Below are positions 22,372 through 30,257 of a DNA stretch of 64,000 bases, piece after piece. Origin of the DNA: Romboutsia sp. CE17 (GTDB lineage: Bacteria > Bacillota > Clostridia > Peptostreptococcales > Peptostreptococcaceae); the NCBI RefSeq assembly GCF_012317385.1, contig NZ_CP051144.1, positions 2,232,001-2,296,000 of the forward strand, read 5' to 3'. A program made the position numbers and the translations under genes. The notes below the pieces were generated by a model. That model had not been told where the DNA came from. It searched no databases and worked only from the letters and a program-made list of their open reading frames with translations. Positions within the stretch are counted from its first letter, which is position 1. Each line of letters opens with the position of its first letter.

Positions 22372-23160
22372 ATGTTTCAAGTAGAAGAACCTGAATATAA
22401 AAAAAGTATACTTAGGCTTGCTTTATTTATCGGAGAACTTATGTTATCAAATGGAGCTGAAACTTATAGAGTTGAGGATACAATAAAAAGAGTTTGTAAA
22501 TCTAGAGGTTTTAACCATATAAACGTGTTTACTTCTCCAACAGTAGTGATTATATCAGATGATAGATTTGATGGTTATAGTTTTATGAAGACTATTAAGC
22601 GTAGAGCAATAAATTTAGGAAGAATAGCTCTTATAAACGACTTTTCTCGAGACTTTGTAAAAAATCCAGAAATAACAGTTCAAGAATCTATGGCTAGATT
22701 AAAAGAAATAGCTGCATTTGTAGCTTATCCAACTTGGATTAACTACATGTTTACTGGAATAGGGTCTGCATCATTTGCTTATTTAGTAGGAGGAAACTCT
22801 GTATTTGATTTTATACTTACATTTTTAGTTTCTATAGTTGCTCAAATTGTTTATGATCAGCTAATAAAAATTAGTTATATACCAAGCTTTTGTTGTTTAG
22901 TTTCATCACTTTTAATGGCTGCATCTGGAATTATGCTTACTGAACTTGGCCTTTTAACAACTCCTAAAATGCTTATAGTTGGTTCTATAATGCCTTTACT
23001 GCCTGGGGTTCCATTTATTAAAGGTGTTCGTGATTTAATTGCAGGTGATCTTATGTCAGGAGTTGTTAGATTCTTTGATGCGACTATTATATTTATATCT
23101 ATAGCTGCTGGAGTGGGATTTGTACTTGAATTTTGGTTTAGGATAGGAGGTGCATTATAG
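22372..23160 (+). CDS. Threonine/serine exporter ThrE, first (DUF1212-type) subunit
   Basis: 262 residues from the ATG at 22372, 6 bases after GGAGG; a frame open from 22342 has no ribosome site. The hydrophilic N-terminal domain (about 1-110) has the family sequence ELMLSNGAETYRVEDTIKR, followed by NVFTSPTVVI and KRRAINLGRIALIND. Five membrane helices follow, with MPLLPGVPFIKGVRDLIAGDLMSG. The Corynebacterium ThrE exporter is one long protein; here, as in many firmicutes, it is split in two. Its TAG stop overlaps the GTG start of the next gene, implying translational coupling. Confidence 0.88.
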   Translation: MFQVEEPEYKKSILRLALFIGELMLSNGAETYRVEDTIKRVCKSRGFNHINVFTSPTVVIISDDRFDGYSFMKTIKRRAINLGRIALINDFSRDFVKNPEITVQESMARLKEIAAFVAYPTWINYMFTGIGSASFAYLVGGNSVFDFILTFLVSIVAQIVYDQLIKISYIPSFCCLVSSLLMAASGIMLTELGLLTTPKMLIVGSIMPLLPGVPFIKGVRDLIAGDLMSGVVRFFDATIIFISIAAGVGFVLEFWFRIGGAL

Positions 23161-23660
23161 TGATTGATTTACCAATTTACTTAAATTTTACCTTTGCTTT
23201 TTTAGCAACTGTAGGATTTGCTGTATATTTTAGTGCACCTAGAGTATCTTTAATTCCATCTGGAATAATAGGTGGATTAGGATGGTTATTATATATATTT
23301 TTATTTAAGTGGAATGATAATGCCGCAGTATCAACTTTCTTTGCAGCAGGATTTGTTGCATTCCTAGGTGAAGTTTTAGCTAGAAAATTAAAAAATCCTG
23401 CTACAGTATTTACTATACCGGGAATACTTCCTTTAGCTCCTGGGGTTGGAATTTATAATACTATGCTTTATATGGTTCAAAAAGAATTTGAACTTGGATT
23501 TTCTAAAGGTGTAGACACATTTTCTATAGCTGCAGCAATTGCTCTTGGAATACTTGTAGTAACTTCAATTGTTAATACTTATAATATTCTTAACAAGAGA
23601 AGAATTTTAAGAAAACTAAATACTTTAAATGCACCTTTTCATAATAAAAGAGATCAGTAA
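23160..23660 (+). CDS. Threonine/serine exporter ThrE, second (DUF3815-type) subunit
   Basis: 166 residues, GTG start overlapping the stop of the first subunit (GGAGGTGCATTATAGTG places the ribosome site 8-9 bases upstream). Five hydrophobic helices with FFAAGFVAFLGEVLARKLKNPATVF and the signature IPGILPLAPGVGIYNTMLYMV. It supplies the C-terminal half of the ThrE-type exporter and should form one membrane complex with the preceding protein. A strong terminator follows, so the two genes form a complete operon. Confidence 0.88.
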   Translation: MIDLPIYLNFTFAFLATVGFAVYFSAPRVSLIPSGIIGGLGWLLYIFLFKWNDNAAVSTFFAAGFVAFLGEVLARKLKNPATVFTIPGILPLAPGVGIYNTMLYMVQKEFELGFSKGVDTFSIAAAIALGILVVTSIVNTYNILNKRRILRKLNTLNAPFHNKRDQ

Positions 23661-23663
23661 ATT

Positions 23664-23710
23664 AAAATACCTATCTATAAAGATAATTCCTTTTAGATAG
23701 GTATTTTTTT
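23664..23710 (+). terminator. Terminator of the thrE-type operon
   Basis: AATACCTATCTA / TAGATAGGTATT arms, 17-base loop, T7 tail. Confidence 0.88.
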
Positions 23711-23732
23711 CGTTGCTCTATTATATTTTTTA

Positions 23733-24161
23733 TTACTTTTCTTGTCCTATTTTCTCTAATTCCTTTTCTAAAGCTTCTTTTAATTTTGCTCCTTTTTCTG
23801 CAGTTATTACTTTATTATTAACCATGTCATTTATGTCTTCACTAATTCTTTCTTTCATTTCAGATTTTCTTTTTTCCTTATGGTAAGTTTCTATATTTTT
23901 AACATCAGTTTCAGTTAAAACACCAGACTCTTGAAGAGTTTTTAAAGTACTTCTAAATCCTCCCTTACCTCTTTTAGGTTCAGCCTGAGCTACACTTTCT
24001 TCATTTACTTCACTTACAGTATCAGCCTCTACTGTATTAGAAACTATATTGGAATTACTTGCTAGTGCAGTATTTCTTCCAAAACCTTCCCTAACTATTC
24101 CTATACCAAGGACTACAAGAGCAACTAATGATACTACTAAAATTTTACCTTTACTATACAT
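23733..24161 (-). CDS. Unknown exported small protein
   Basis: 142 residues. A signal-anchor-like hydrophobic helix at about 7-24 is followed by a low-complexity Val/Glu/Ser region and a mostly helical, highly charged C-terminal half. The part LQESGVLTETDVKNIETY and MVNNKVITAEKGAKLKEAL resembles the short helix pairs of DUF2680-type exported proteins, where each unit has an 'I/L-T-x-x-x-A/D' turn. I do not recognise a function. GGAGG lies upstream of the ATG. It is monocistronic. Confidence 0.6.
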   Translation of the reverse strand: MYSKGKILVVSLVALVVLGIGIVREGFGRNTALASNSNIVSNTVEADTVSEVNEESVAQAEPKRGKGGFRSTLKTLQESGVLTETDVKNIETYHKEKRKSEMKERISEDINDMVNNKVITAEKGAKLKEALEKELEKIGQEK

Positions 24162-24286
24162 ATGTTTATATGCCTCCTTTAAAATTTATTTTCTACTCTT
24201 ATAGTCCCCCTTAACCTTAATTTAAGCTTAATTTTTTATAAATTTTTATTAATTTCAATTTTATGTTATATAATACTTCTATTGTA

Positions 24287-24335
24287 AAAAAAGTATCTAT
24301 GCAAGGTATTATTAATTACCACATAGATACTTTTA
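24287..24335 (-). terminator. Terminator of the csoR-rseC pair
   Basis: AAAGTATCTATG / CATAGATACTTTT arms just after the RseC stop codon; A and T runs on both sides. Confidence 0.8.
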
Positions 24336-24341
24336 TTTTTA

Positions 24342-24779
24342 TTATTCTATAATTTTAGTTATTACAGGAATAAATTTTCTACTGTCTCTAAACTTGCTAT
24401 CATTTTTTTTCAATATAACATAAGAAAGTAACATTAGCATTATGCCTATAATACCACTTATAAGCTCTACAATTATACCTTGAGTACTTATAATCATGTC
24501 TAGCATAAAGTAACTTACTATAGTTCCTACTAATAAAAATATTAGAGGAACTGCATAAGCAAGAGCTGTTGCTTTTAATACATTCATATTCTCCATATTA
24601 ACTTCAACATGGTCTCCTGGTTTTGCTCCTATAGAGTTATCAACTTCAACTAGTATTTCTTTACTTTCTGACGATAATGTTTGGCATTTCCCACATGATG
24701 CACAAGCTGAGTGTCTTTGCATTTTTAATTTTGCAGTCTTATTATCTACAATCTCAATTATATACCCCTGTTGGTTCAT
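24342..24779 (-). CDS. RseC/SoxR-reducing-system family membrane protein
   Basis: 145 residues from the ATG at 24779 (GGGGG 6-10 bases upstream); an ATG at 24785 overlaps that site. The N-terminal part has the cysteine cluster SACASCGKCQTL (C-x2-C-x2-C) and a small beta domain. Two membrane helices (about 67-88 and 94-115) follow. RseC relatives take part in reducing or repairing iron-sulfur or electron-transfer complexes together with Rnf in proteobacteria; in clostridia the role is uncertain. It lies 11 bp downstream of the CsoR-type repressor, suggesting control by metal or sulfur stress (inference). Confidence 0.8.
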   Translation of the reverse strand: MNQQGYIIEIVDNKTAKLKMQRHSACASCGKCQTLSSESKEILVEVDNSIGAKPGDHVEVNMENMNVLKATALAYAVPLIFLLVGTIVSYFMLDMIISTQGIIVELISGIIGIMLMLLSYVILKKNDSKFRDSRKFIPVITKIIE

Positions 24780-24790
24780 AACCATCCCCC

Positions 24791-25081
24791 TTATTTTGTA
24801 AACTTATTTATAGTATCCATAAGTTCTTTTATTGTATCTTCTGAAATCTCTATATCGTCATTTTTTAAACTATTTGTAACACAGCCTTTTATATGATTTT
24901 CTAATAATATTGATCCAACCTTATTTATGGCTGATCTTATTGCTGATATTTGCACTAATATGTCTACACAATATCTTTCTTCTTCAACCATTTTTTGAAT
25001 ACCCTTAACTTGTCCTTCTATTCTTTTTAACCTTTTTATAAGAGCTTCTCTATCATTAGTTTCTGATAATTTTTTTGTCAT
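24791..25081 (-). CDS. csoR: CsoR/FrmR-family metal- or sulfur-sensing repressor
   Basis: 96 residues, an all-helical DUF156 repressor. The copper-site pattern is present: Cys38 (RYCVDIL), His63 and Cys67 (NHIKGCV), as in CsoR. The family start RLKRIEGQVKGIQKM is at 17-31. FrmR and CstR types share the first Cys but differ at the His position, so copper sensing is the best guess. No copper ATPase or chaperone gene is adjacent; the only co-transcribed partner is the RseC-like gene. GGAGTG lies before the ATG. Confidence 0.85.
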   Translation of the reverse strand: MTKKLSETNDREALIKRLKRIEGQVKGIQKMVEEERYCVDILVQISAIRSAINKVGSILLENHIKGCVTNSLKNDDIEISEDTIKELMDTINKFTK

Positions 25082-25138
25082 TATAATACACTCCTTATTA
25101 AGTGATATAATTTATTATACCATATTTTTTATATAAAC

Positions 25139-25172
25139 AAAAAATCTTAAAGTAATATATTACTTTAAGATT
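25139..25172 (-). terminator. Terminator overlapping the end of the GGDEF/HD-GYP gene
   Basis: AATCTTAAAGTAAT / ATTACTTTAAGATT perfect arms with a T run on the minus strand. The stop codon TAA at 25165-25167 lies within the stem. Confidence 0.8.
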
Positions 25173-26880
25173 CTTGAGTTTTAGATTCTAGCATTTTTAT
25201 AAATGAATCAACTAATTCTGGGTCAAATGCCCTTCCAGATTCTGCTTTTATATAATTTTTTGCTTCTTCTATAATCATATCATTTATATATTGATTTTTA
25301 AATATCATAGAATCATAGCTATCAATTATAGCTAATATTCTAGATAGATATGGTATCTCTTCTCCTTTTAACCCCTCTGGGTATCCTCTTCCATCGTATC
25401 TTTCATGGTGATATTTTACCATTGGTATAAATGGTTTTAGACATTCTATTTCACTTATAATTTCTTCACCATATACACAATGATCCTTAAATACTTCAAA
25501 TTCTTTATCATTTAGATTTTCTTTTTTATTTAATATTTCTTTTGATATATTAAACTTACCTATATCATGTAAGTATGCTCCGATCTGTAAGTCTAACTGT
25601 TCTTCATGTGATAAATTCAAATAACGTCCAAAATCTCTAGCTGTAGTAGCAACTCTTTCAACATGACCATAAGTATATTTATCTTTTTCATTTATCATCT
25701 TTATAAATATTTTTATATTATTTAATATATCTTTATCTAAATTTTTGTTCTTATATAATTCATCCAATAACATTTGGTAACGTTCAACTCTATTTCTATT
25801 AAACGCCTTTGCTTTGTATAACGCTTGATCTGCGGTATTTATAAGTTCGTATTTACTACTTGCTATAGTTGGATAAGTAGAAACTCCTATAGACATAGTC
25901 AAGTTTTTATTAGGCTGAAATTCTTGACCTTCAAATTTAGTTTCTTCAATACGTTTTCTTATTCTTTCTCCAACATCTATAGCTTGCTCTATGCTAGTAT
26001 CTGGAAGAATAACTGCAAACTCTTCCCCTCCATATCTAGCTAGTACATCTCTATTTCTAATGCATGACTTAAGTAAATCAGCAACTTCCATTAGTAATAG
26101 ATCTCCAGCCGGATGTCCATGTGTATCATTATAATGTTTAAAGTAATCAATATCCATAAATAATAACGAAACTTCTCGATTATTCTCATCAGCACTTTTT
26201 ATTATATTACTTAAAGAGTCTTGGAAATATCTATGATTATATATACCTGTTAATTCATCCATATTTGCCACTATTTTTAACTCTTTAAAATACTGTCTCT
26301 CTATGTCAACATACATACCTAGTACAATCGAGATTATAAGTAATACTGCTGTTAATACTAAATCTCTCTCAAAGTAAAATGCAGAACCAGTTATTATAGA
26401 ATCATTAAATAATAAATCTATTACAAGTATTATAATCGAGTAACATATAGATATACCTATACTATATCTTTGACCAAATTGTATAGCTCCTATTATTGTT
26501 GCTAAAATACTAAGTATTTTGTAGTCACTTTTACTCCAACCTGTACTTCCAATAACTAGTATAAAAATTATAGTTAATGCGAAACTTTCAAAATAGTCTT
26601 TTTTCGAATATTTATCATAAACTCTGTCTTTAGTATAATTAGCTGACCAAGATAAATAATAATTCATCATTATCGCTATTATTCCAGTAGTTATTGCAAT
26701 TGTCATTATATTATCTTTTATACTAAATTGCGTTGTTGCTAATTTAGATAATAAAGATATTAGCGCTAATATGATGTACATTATCTTCAAAAGTATTACT
26801 AATTTAAATACATTTTCATACCTTTTATTATCATATTCTTGTCTTTTATTTTGTTCTTGTATTCTTTTTGATTTTTCCAT
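25165..26880 (-). CDS. Membrane GGDEF plus HD-GYP protein (c-di-GMP synthesis and breakdown)
   Basis: 571 residues. The N-terminal half has six hydrophobic helices (about 28-45, 57-75, 98-113, 122-137, 140-157, 173-190). The GGDEF domain follows with MDELTGIYNHRYF, the active loop GGEEF (284-288) and an inhibitory I-site RNRD (275-278) five residues upstream. The HD-GYP phosphodiesterase domain has His438-Asp439 (YLHDIGK), HHERYDGRGYP (491-501) and ARILAIID-type RILAIIDSYD. Both catalytic domains look intact, so it could make and degrade c-di-GMP, or one half may regulate the other. It lies directly after the agr-like operon but behind a terminator. Confidence 0.93.
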   Translation of the reverse strand: MEKSKRIQEQNKRQEYDNKRYENVFKLVILLKIMYIILALISLLSKLATTQFSIKDNIMTIAITTGIIAIMMNYYLSWSANYTKDRVYDKYSKKDYFESFALTIIFILVIGSTGWSKSDYKILSILATIIGAIQFGQRYSIGISICYSIIILVIDLLFNDSIITGSAFYFERDLVLTAVLLIISIVLGMYVDIERQYFKELKIVANMDELTGIYNHRYFQDSLSNIIKSADENNREVSLLFMDIDYFKHYNDTHGHPAGDLLLMEVADLLKSCIRNRDVLARYGGEEFAVILPDTSIEQAIDVGERIRKRIEETKFEGQEFQPNKNLTMSIGVSTYPTIASSKYELINTADQALYKAKAFNRNRVERYQMLLDELYKNKNLDKDILNNIKIFIKMINEKDKYTYGHVERVATTARDFGRYLNLSHEEQLDLQIGAYLHDIGKFNISKEILNKKENLNDKEFEVFKDHCVYGEEIISEIECLKPFIPMVKYHHERYDGRGYPEGLKGEEIPYLSRILAIIDSYDSMIFKNQYINDMIIEEAKNYIKAESGRAFDPELVDSFIKMLESKTQES

Positions 26881-26917
26881 GCATTATCACCTAAATCTAT
26901 TATAACATTTTAGTCAA

Positions 26918-26957
26918 TAAAAGCCATAAGGAAATAAGCACCTTATGGCCTTTACTT
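26918..26957 (-). terminator. Terminator after agrD
   Basis: AAAGGCCATAAGG / CCTTATGGCTTTT arms with a 9-base loop on the minus strand, 5 bases after the agrD stop. Confidence 0.88.
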
Positions 26958-26961
26958 TATA

Positions 26962-27069
26962 TTACTCTTCTCTTAAAGATTTAGGCATTTCTGGTTCAAA
27001 GAATATTAATGAGCAGTATGTAGCTGCACCAGATGCTAAATTTGAAATAAAATCAAATAAAAAGTTCAT
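26962..27069 (-). CDS. agrD: AgrD-type cyclic peptide precursor
   Basis: 35 residues, behind GGGGAGGTAGAATA and an ATG. The N-terminal half (MNFLFDFISNLASGAA) is an amphipathic helix, as in AgrD leaders. The core TYCSLIFF is followed by the charged tail EPEMPKSLREE, whose E-P-x-M-P is the conserved AgrB recognition and cleavage element. By analogy with staphylococcal AgrD the ring would join Cys19 to the carboxyl of Phe23 (Cys-Ser-Leu-Ile-Phe), a five-residue thiolactone; the exact ends of the exported peptide are unknown. It directly follows agrB (50 bp). Too short for most gene finders. Confidence 0.93.
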   Translation of the reverse strand: MNFLFDFISNLASGAATYCSLIFFEPEMPKSLREE

Positions 27070-27119
27070 TATTCTACCTCCCCTTAAAAATTTTATATAA
27101 ATATAAAAATATTTATTAG

Positions 27120-27770
27120 CTAATTAATTTTAACAAAATCAAAGATTTTTTCAAAAAAGTTAATTAATAAATCTCCTGATTTTGTTATTGCAATTGTTTG
27201 TATAACAATTCCCATTACAATTGAAAATGAAGCAAGCTTCATCCAATATATTTGCTTAAAACTATAAACAGTACATAATACTATTATTATAATTGTATAT
27301 AAAAACATCATTTGAAATGCTTTTTTTCTTAATTTTATTCTTGTACTTTCTTTTTTTAATGGTTTATTTTTAGATGGCACAGGACATTTTTTATAAAAAA
27401 TAACTGCGCTTACAATCATTATTATAACTTCAAATAAAACCATATTTATATAATCAAAATTTATAGCAATGTATTTGCTTATAAATGATGCTATTACTGA
27501 TAAAATTAAACCTGATATTACACATCTATTTGGCGAACTAGAATGAACTCCGCCAGAATATCTTTTTAATAATGATGCTGATATAGATATTATCATTATC
27601 TCAGTAAAAATTCCCAAAACTATTCCTACTAGAAAAGTTAATACTATTGCAATAGATGTATGTATTAAGAAAAATAATCCATAATTTAAAACGGCTATTT
27701 CTTCTTCATTTTTATCAAGCTTATTACCTAGTCTCTTCGCAAGGTTTAAAGAAATTTGCTCTACTCCCAA
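27120..27770 (-). CDS. agrB: AgrB accessory gene regulator protease
   Basis: 216 residues, an integral membrane cysteine protease that trims and cyclises AgrD. TTG start, 9 bases after AGGAG; the in-frame alternatives lack a site. Catalytic His76 and Cys83 are in KRYSGGVHSSSPNRC, spaced seven residues apart as in Staphylococcus AgrB (His77, Cys84). Five to six hydrophobic helices and the basic loop CPVPSKNKPLKKESTRIKL are as expected. It is between the receptor-like gene (15 bp upstream) and agrD, forming one transcript. Confidence 0.95.
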   Translation of the reverse strand: MGVEQISLNLAKRLGNKLDKNEEEIAVLNYGLFFLIHTSIAIVLTFLVGIVLGIFTEIMIISISASLLKRYSGGVHSSSPNRCVISGLILSVIASFISKYIAINFDYINMVLFEVIIMIVSAVIFYKKCPVPSKNKPLKKESTRIKLRKKAFQMMFLYTIIIIVLCTVYSFKQIYWMKLASFSIVMGIVIQTIAITKSGDLLINFFEKIFDFVKIN

Positions 27771-27785
27771 TATTACATTCTCCTT

Positions 27786-28250
27786 TTAAAAACTTTTCAT
27801 CATTTTTTTCTTCATAGATTTTATCATCAATACTACTAATAATAATATACCTAAAGATGGTAAAGTAGATAAAGCTCCTTGCACTGTTTGATAGTCAGTT
27901 AATATTTTAGTATCTATCATAAGTACATTTTTTGCTATTAGATAATAAATACCTTCGCTAAGTGCTAATGCAATCCATATATTACATGGCGCTATTAATA
28001 CCTCAGTAAAACTTTTTCCTGATATTTTAAAAAGTATACAACCAAGTATAGACATAGATAATAAGCTATGAACACCAAATGTTATTGGAAGAGTTCTTAT
28101 TAAAATAACTCCTACTCCATGTAAAATTCCATATTTCATAATCTTTTTTAAATCTACCTTTAGATCTAATAATATAAAACTAGATAACATTAAAACTATA
28201 CTTTCTGGTATTACTCTTAAGATTGCATATACTAATGAAGTTTTTAACAT
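27786..28250 (-). CDS. Kinase-less receptor-like membrane protein of the agr-type operon
   Basis: 154 residues, nearly all hydrophobic, with about five membrane helices and a short basic tail (KSMKKKMMKSF). The stretch RTLPITFGVHSLLS after the second helix resembles the N-terminal sensor regions of AgrC-like clostridial histidine kinases (the 'R-x-L-P-x-x-F-G-x-H' pattern), but the protein ends before any dimerisation or GHKL ATPase domain. It is the first gene of the transcript with agrB and agrD. I infer a peptide-sensing or peptide-export accessory role; a truncated receptor is the alternative. The family assignment is by eye only. Confidence 0.6.
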   Translation of the reverse strand: MLKTSLVYAILRVIPESIVLMLSSFILLDLKVDLKKIMKYGILHGVGVILIRTLPITFGVHSLLSMSILGCILFKISGKSFTEVLIAPCNIWIALALSEGIYYLIAKNVLMIDTKILTDYQTVQGALSTLPSLGILLLVVLMIKSMKKKMMKSF

Positions 28251-28281
28251 TTCTACACTTCCTTTTTAAATTTTCCTACTA

Positions 28282-28322
28282 TATTATAACACTTTTTCCT
28301 AAATTTGTAATAGTTTGTTACA
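28282..28322 (-). promoter_or_regulatory. Promoter of the agr-type operon with a dyad operator
   Basis: On the minus strand ATTACA, 17 bases, TATAAT preceded by TGT (extended -10). The -35 box overlaps a perfect dyad TGTAA-N7-TTACA (28306-28322), a candidate operator. The start codon of the receptor-like gene is 33 bases downstream. Confidence 0.55.
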
Positions 28323-28441
28323 CTTTTATATAGTTTTTTGTAAATAATTCAAATATAAACATAAAAAAATATATATATTTATATTATCTACTAATATATA
28401 AAATACTTCTTATCCTTATAATTTAATTTGTTTGCAAAAAA

Positions 28442-28485
28442 TAAGCGATACAAATAATACAACGTATTTGTATCGCTTGATTTTA
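28442..28485 (-). terminator. Terminator of the sulfite/nitrite reductase gene
   Basis: AAGCGATACAAAT / ATTTGTATCGCTT perfect 13-base arms with a 10-base loop, close behind the stop at 28495; A/T rich on both sides. Confidence 0.8.
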
Positions 28486-28494
28486 TATTTTTAT

Positions 28495-30045
28495 TTAAAC
28501 AAAATATTTTCCTACTATATTATCTAAATTTTCTTTTTTAGTAACTAAAAATTCATTATAAGTTAGGCCTAATCTATCTATTTCAACGGCTAAATCATAT
28601 AGACACTTAGGAATATCTTCTCTACATATATCACCAAGTATTTTACCAAATTCAGTATCTCCATTACCAATCTTACCACCTATATGAAGTTCAAACACTT
28701 CCTTAGATACATCATTAACTCTTTTTTTCTTTCCAGCAAATCCAAGAGCTCCAATCTGATGAGTACCACAAGAGTTATTACATCCTGAAATATGTATTGC
28801 TGGTAAAATATCTTTATCAAAGTTCATTTCTTTGAAGTAGTCAAGTGTCTCATGTAACAAAGATTGACTTTCTGCTATACCTATTTGACAAGTAGGAACA
28901 CCTATACATGAAGTACTTTGTTCTAATTTAGTTTCTCCACCTAATTTTTCAGTAACTTCTAATAAAACTTTAGCTTCATTGCCATCTAAATTTCTTATAT
29001 ACATACTTTCATCCATAGCAAGTCTTATATCTATGTCTTTTGAATTTTGTATACTTTCTATGATAATTTTTAGTGTATCTAATTTAAGAATACCTCCAAT
29101 TGGATGGAAATTTACTGTGTATAATCCTTCTTGTTTTTGTTCTATTAATCTATTATGATTTAGTTCTATCTTAGTTCCAACTTTATTGATTTTACTTTCT
29201 TCTACAACTAAATCTAAATCTTCCTTTTCCATAACCTCTGCTAAGTGCTTTTTATAACACTCAATTACAGCTTCTTCACCCATTCTAGCTGTTATATATC
29301 TAGTACGAGCTTTATTTTTATTTTCATAATCTCCTTCAGCCATAAATAAGTTTGTCATAGCTTCTACATGATAAAGTACATCCTTTGCTTCTATTAACTG
29401 ATCGTATGAAATTGCCTTTGCAGCATTTCTACCTAATCCCCCAGTTATATAAACCTTAAAGTAATCTTTACCATCTTTTTTTACTGCTATAAAACCTAAA
29501 TCTGCTATTTTAGCATTTCCACAGTCTTTTTCATTATTTGAAAAAGATACTTTTAATTTTCTAGGTAATTTATAAGTAGTAATTTTACTCATAAAATGAT
29601 TATTTACAGCTTGTGCATATGGCGTTACATCAAATTCCTCTTCTTTTTCAACTCCTGATAATGGTGATATTGAAACATTTCTTGGAAAGTTTCCTCCTCC
29701 ACCTCTTGTATATATACCATTATTTAAGGCTTCTATCATTACATCACAAACCTCATCTATGCTTAATCCATGTAATTGTATAGCTTGACGAGTTGTTGTA
29801 TGTATACTATCTAAATTCTTTTCTTTAGCTAGTTTATAAACAAATTTTAATTGTTCAACATTCATTATTCCTGATGGTATTCTAAGTCTTATCATGAACT
29901 CTTTTCCACCACGATGAGCATAAACACCCATTCCACCAGAAACTCCCTTGAACTCTGCAGTTGATATTTCTTTATTTTCAAATTTGTGTCCAAAATCTCT
30001 AAAGTCAGATATTTCATTTAGTAATATATTTTTTAAATTATCCAT
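28495..30045 (-). CDS. Ferredoxin-type sulfite/nitrite reductase (siroheme, 4Fe-4S)
   Basis: 516 residues. Reduces sulfite to sulfide or nitrite to ammonia with six electrons. The two-repeat nitrite/sulfite reductase fold is visible: ferredoxin-like start (MGVYAHRGGKEFMIRLRIPSG), siroheme-binding THTTTRQAIQLHG-type (IHTTTRQAIQLHG, 81-93) and the metal cluster ligands Cys380, Cys386, Cys422 and Cys426 (C-x5-C and GCNNSCG). Single-subunit length agrees with assimilatory NirA/Sir types rather than dissimilatory DsrAB. AAAAGGAGTG precedes the ATG. No siroheme synthesis or sulfate activation genes are in the window, so the substrate cannot be fixed. Confidence 0.88.
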   Translation of the reverse strand: MDNLKNILLNEISDFRDFGHKFENKEISTAEFKGVSGGMGVYAHRGGKEFMIRLRIPSGIMNVEQLKFVYKLAKEKNLDSIHTTTRQAIQLHGLSIDEVCDVMIEALNNGIYTRGGGGNFPRNVSISPLSGVEKEEEFDVTPYAQAVNNHFMSKITTYKLPRKLKVSFSNNEKDCGNAKIADLGFIAVKKDGKDYFKVYITGGLGRNAAKAISYDQLIEAKDVLYHVEAMTNLFMAEGDYENKNKARTRYITARMGEEAVIECYKKHLAEVMEKEDLDLVVEESKINKVGTKIELNHNRLIEQKQEGLYTVNFHPIGGILKLDTLKIIIESIQNSKDIDIRLAMDESMYIRNLDGNEAKVLLEVTEKLGGETKLEQSTSCIGVPTCQIGIAESQSLLHETLDYFKEMNFDKDILPAIHISGCNNSCGTHQIGALGFAGKKKRVNDVSKEVFELHIGGKIGNGDTEFGKILGDICREDIPKCLYDLAVEIDRLGLTYNEFLVTKKENLDNIVGKYFV

Positions 30046-30214
30046 AATGCACTCCTTTTGTCTAGTATATTTTTGTCTATTTTGTATTTTGTATAATATT
30101 ATATCATATAAATTTCCATTTTTATGAAATGCACTATAGGATTATATATTTAATCTTTTAATGCTTACCATTATATTTTTATATAATTATTCCTTAGATA
30201 ATGTCATGAAAACC

Positions 30215-30257
30215 AGATTAGCTTTGTATAAAATTATATTTTATACAAAGCTAATCT
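30215..30257 (-). terminator. 19-base perfect inverted repeat at the end of the AgrB-like gene
   Basis: Arms of 19 bases (AGATTAGCTTTGTATAAAA and complement) around a 5-base loop. The stop codon at 30251-30253 lies inside one arm. GGTTTTC follows on the minus strand, so it may terminate transcription; only a short T run is present. Confidence 0.55.

Noticed and set aside
23700-23720. Copy of the GAGCAACG repeat after the ThrE terminator
   Set aside because: Only eight bases match, which can occur by chance.
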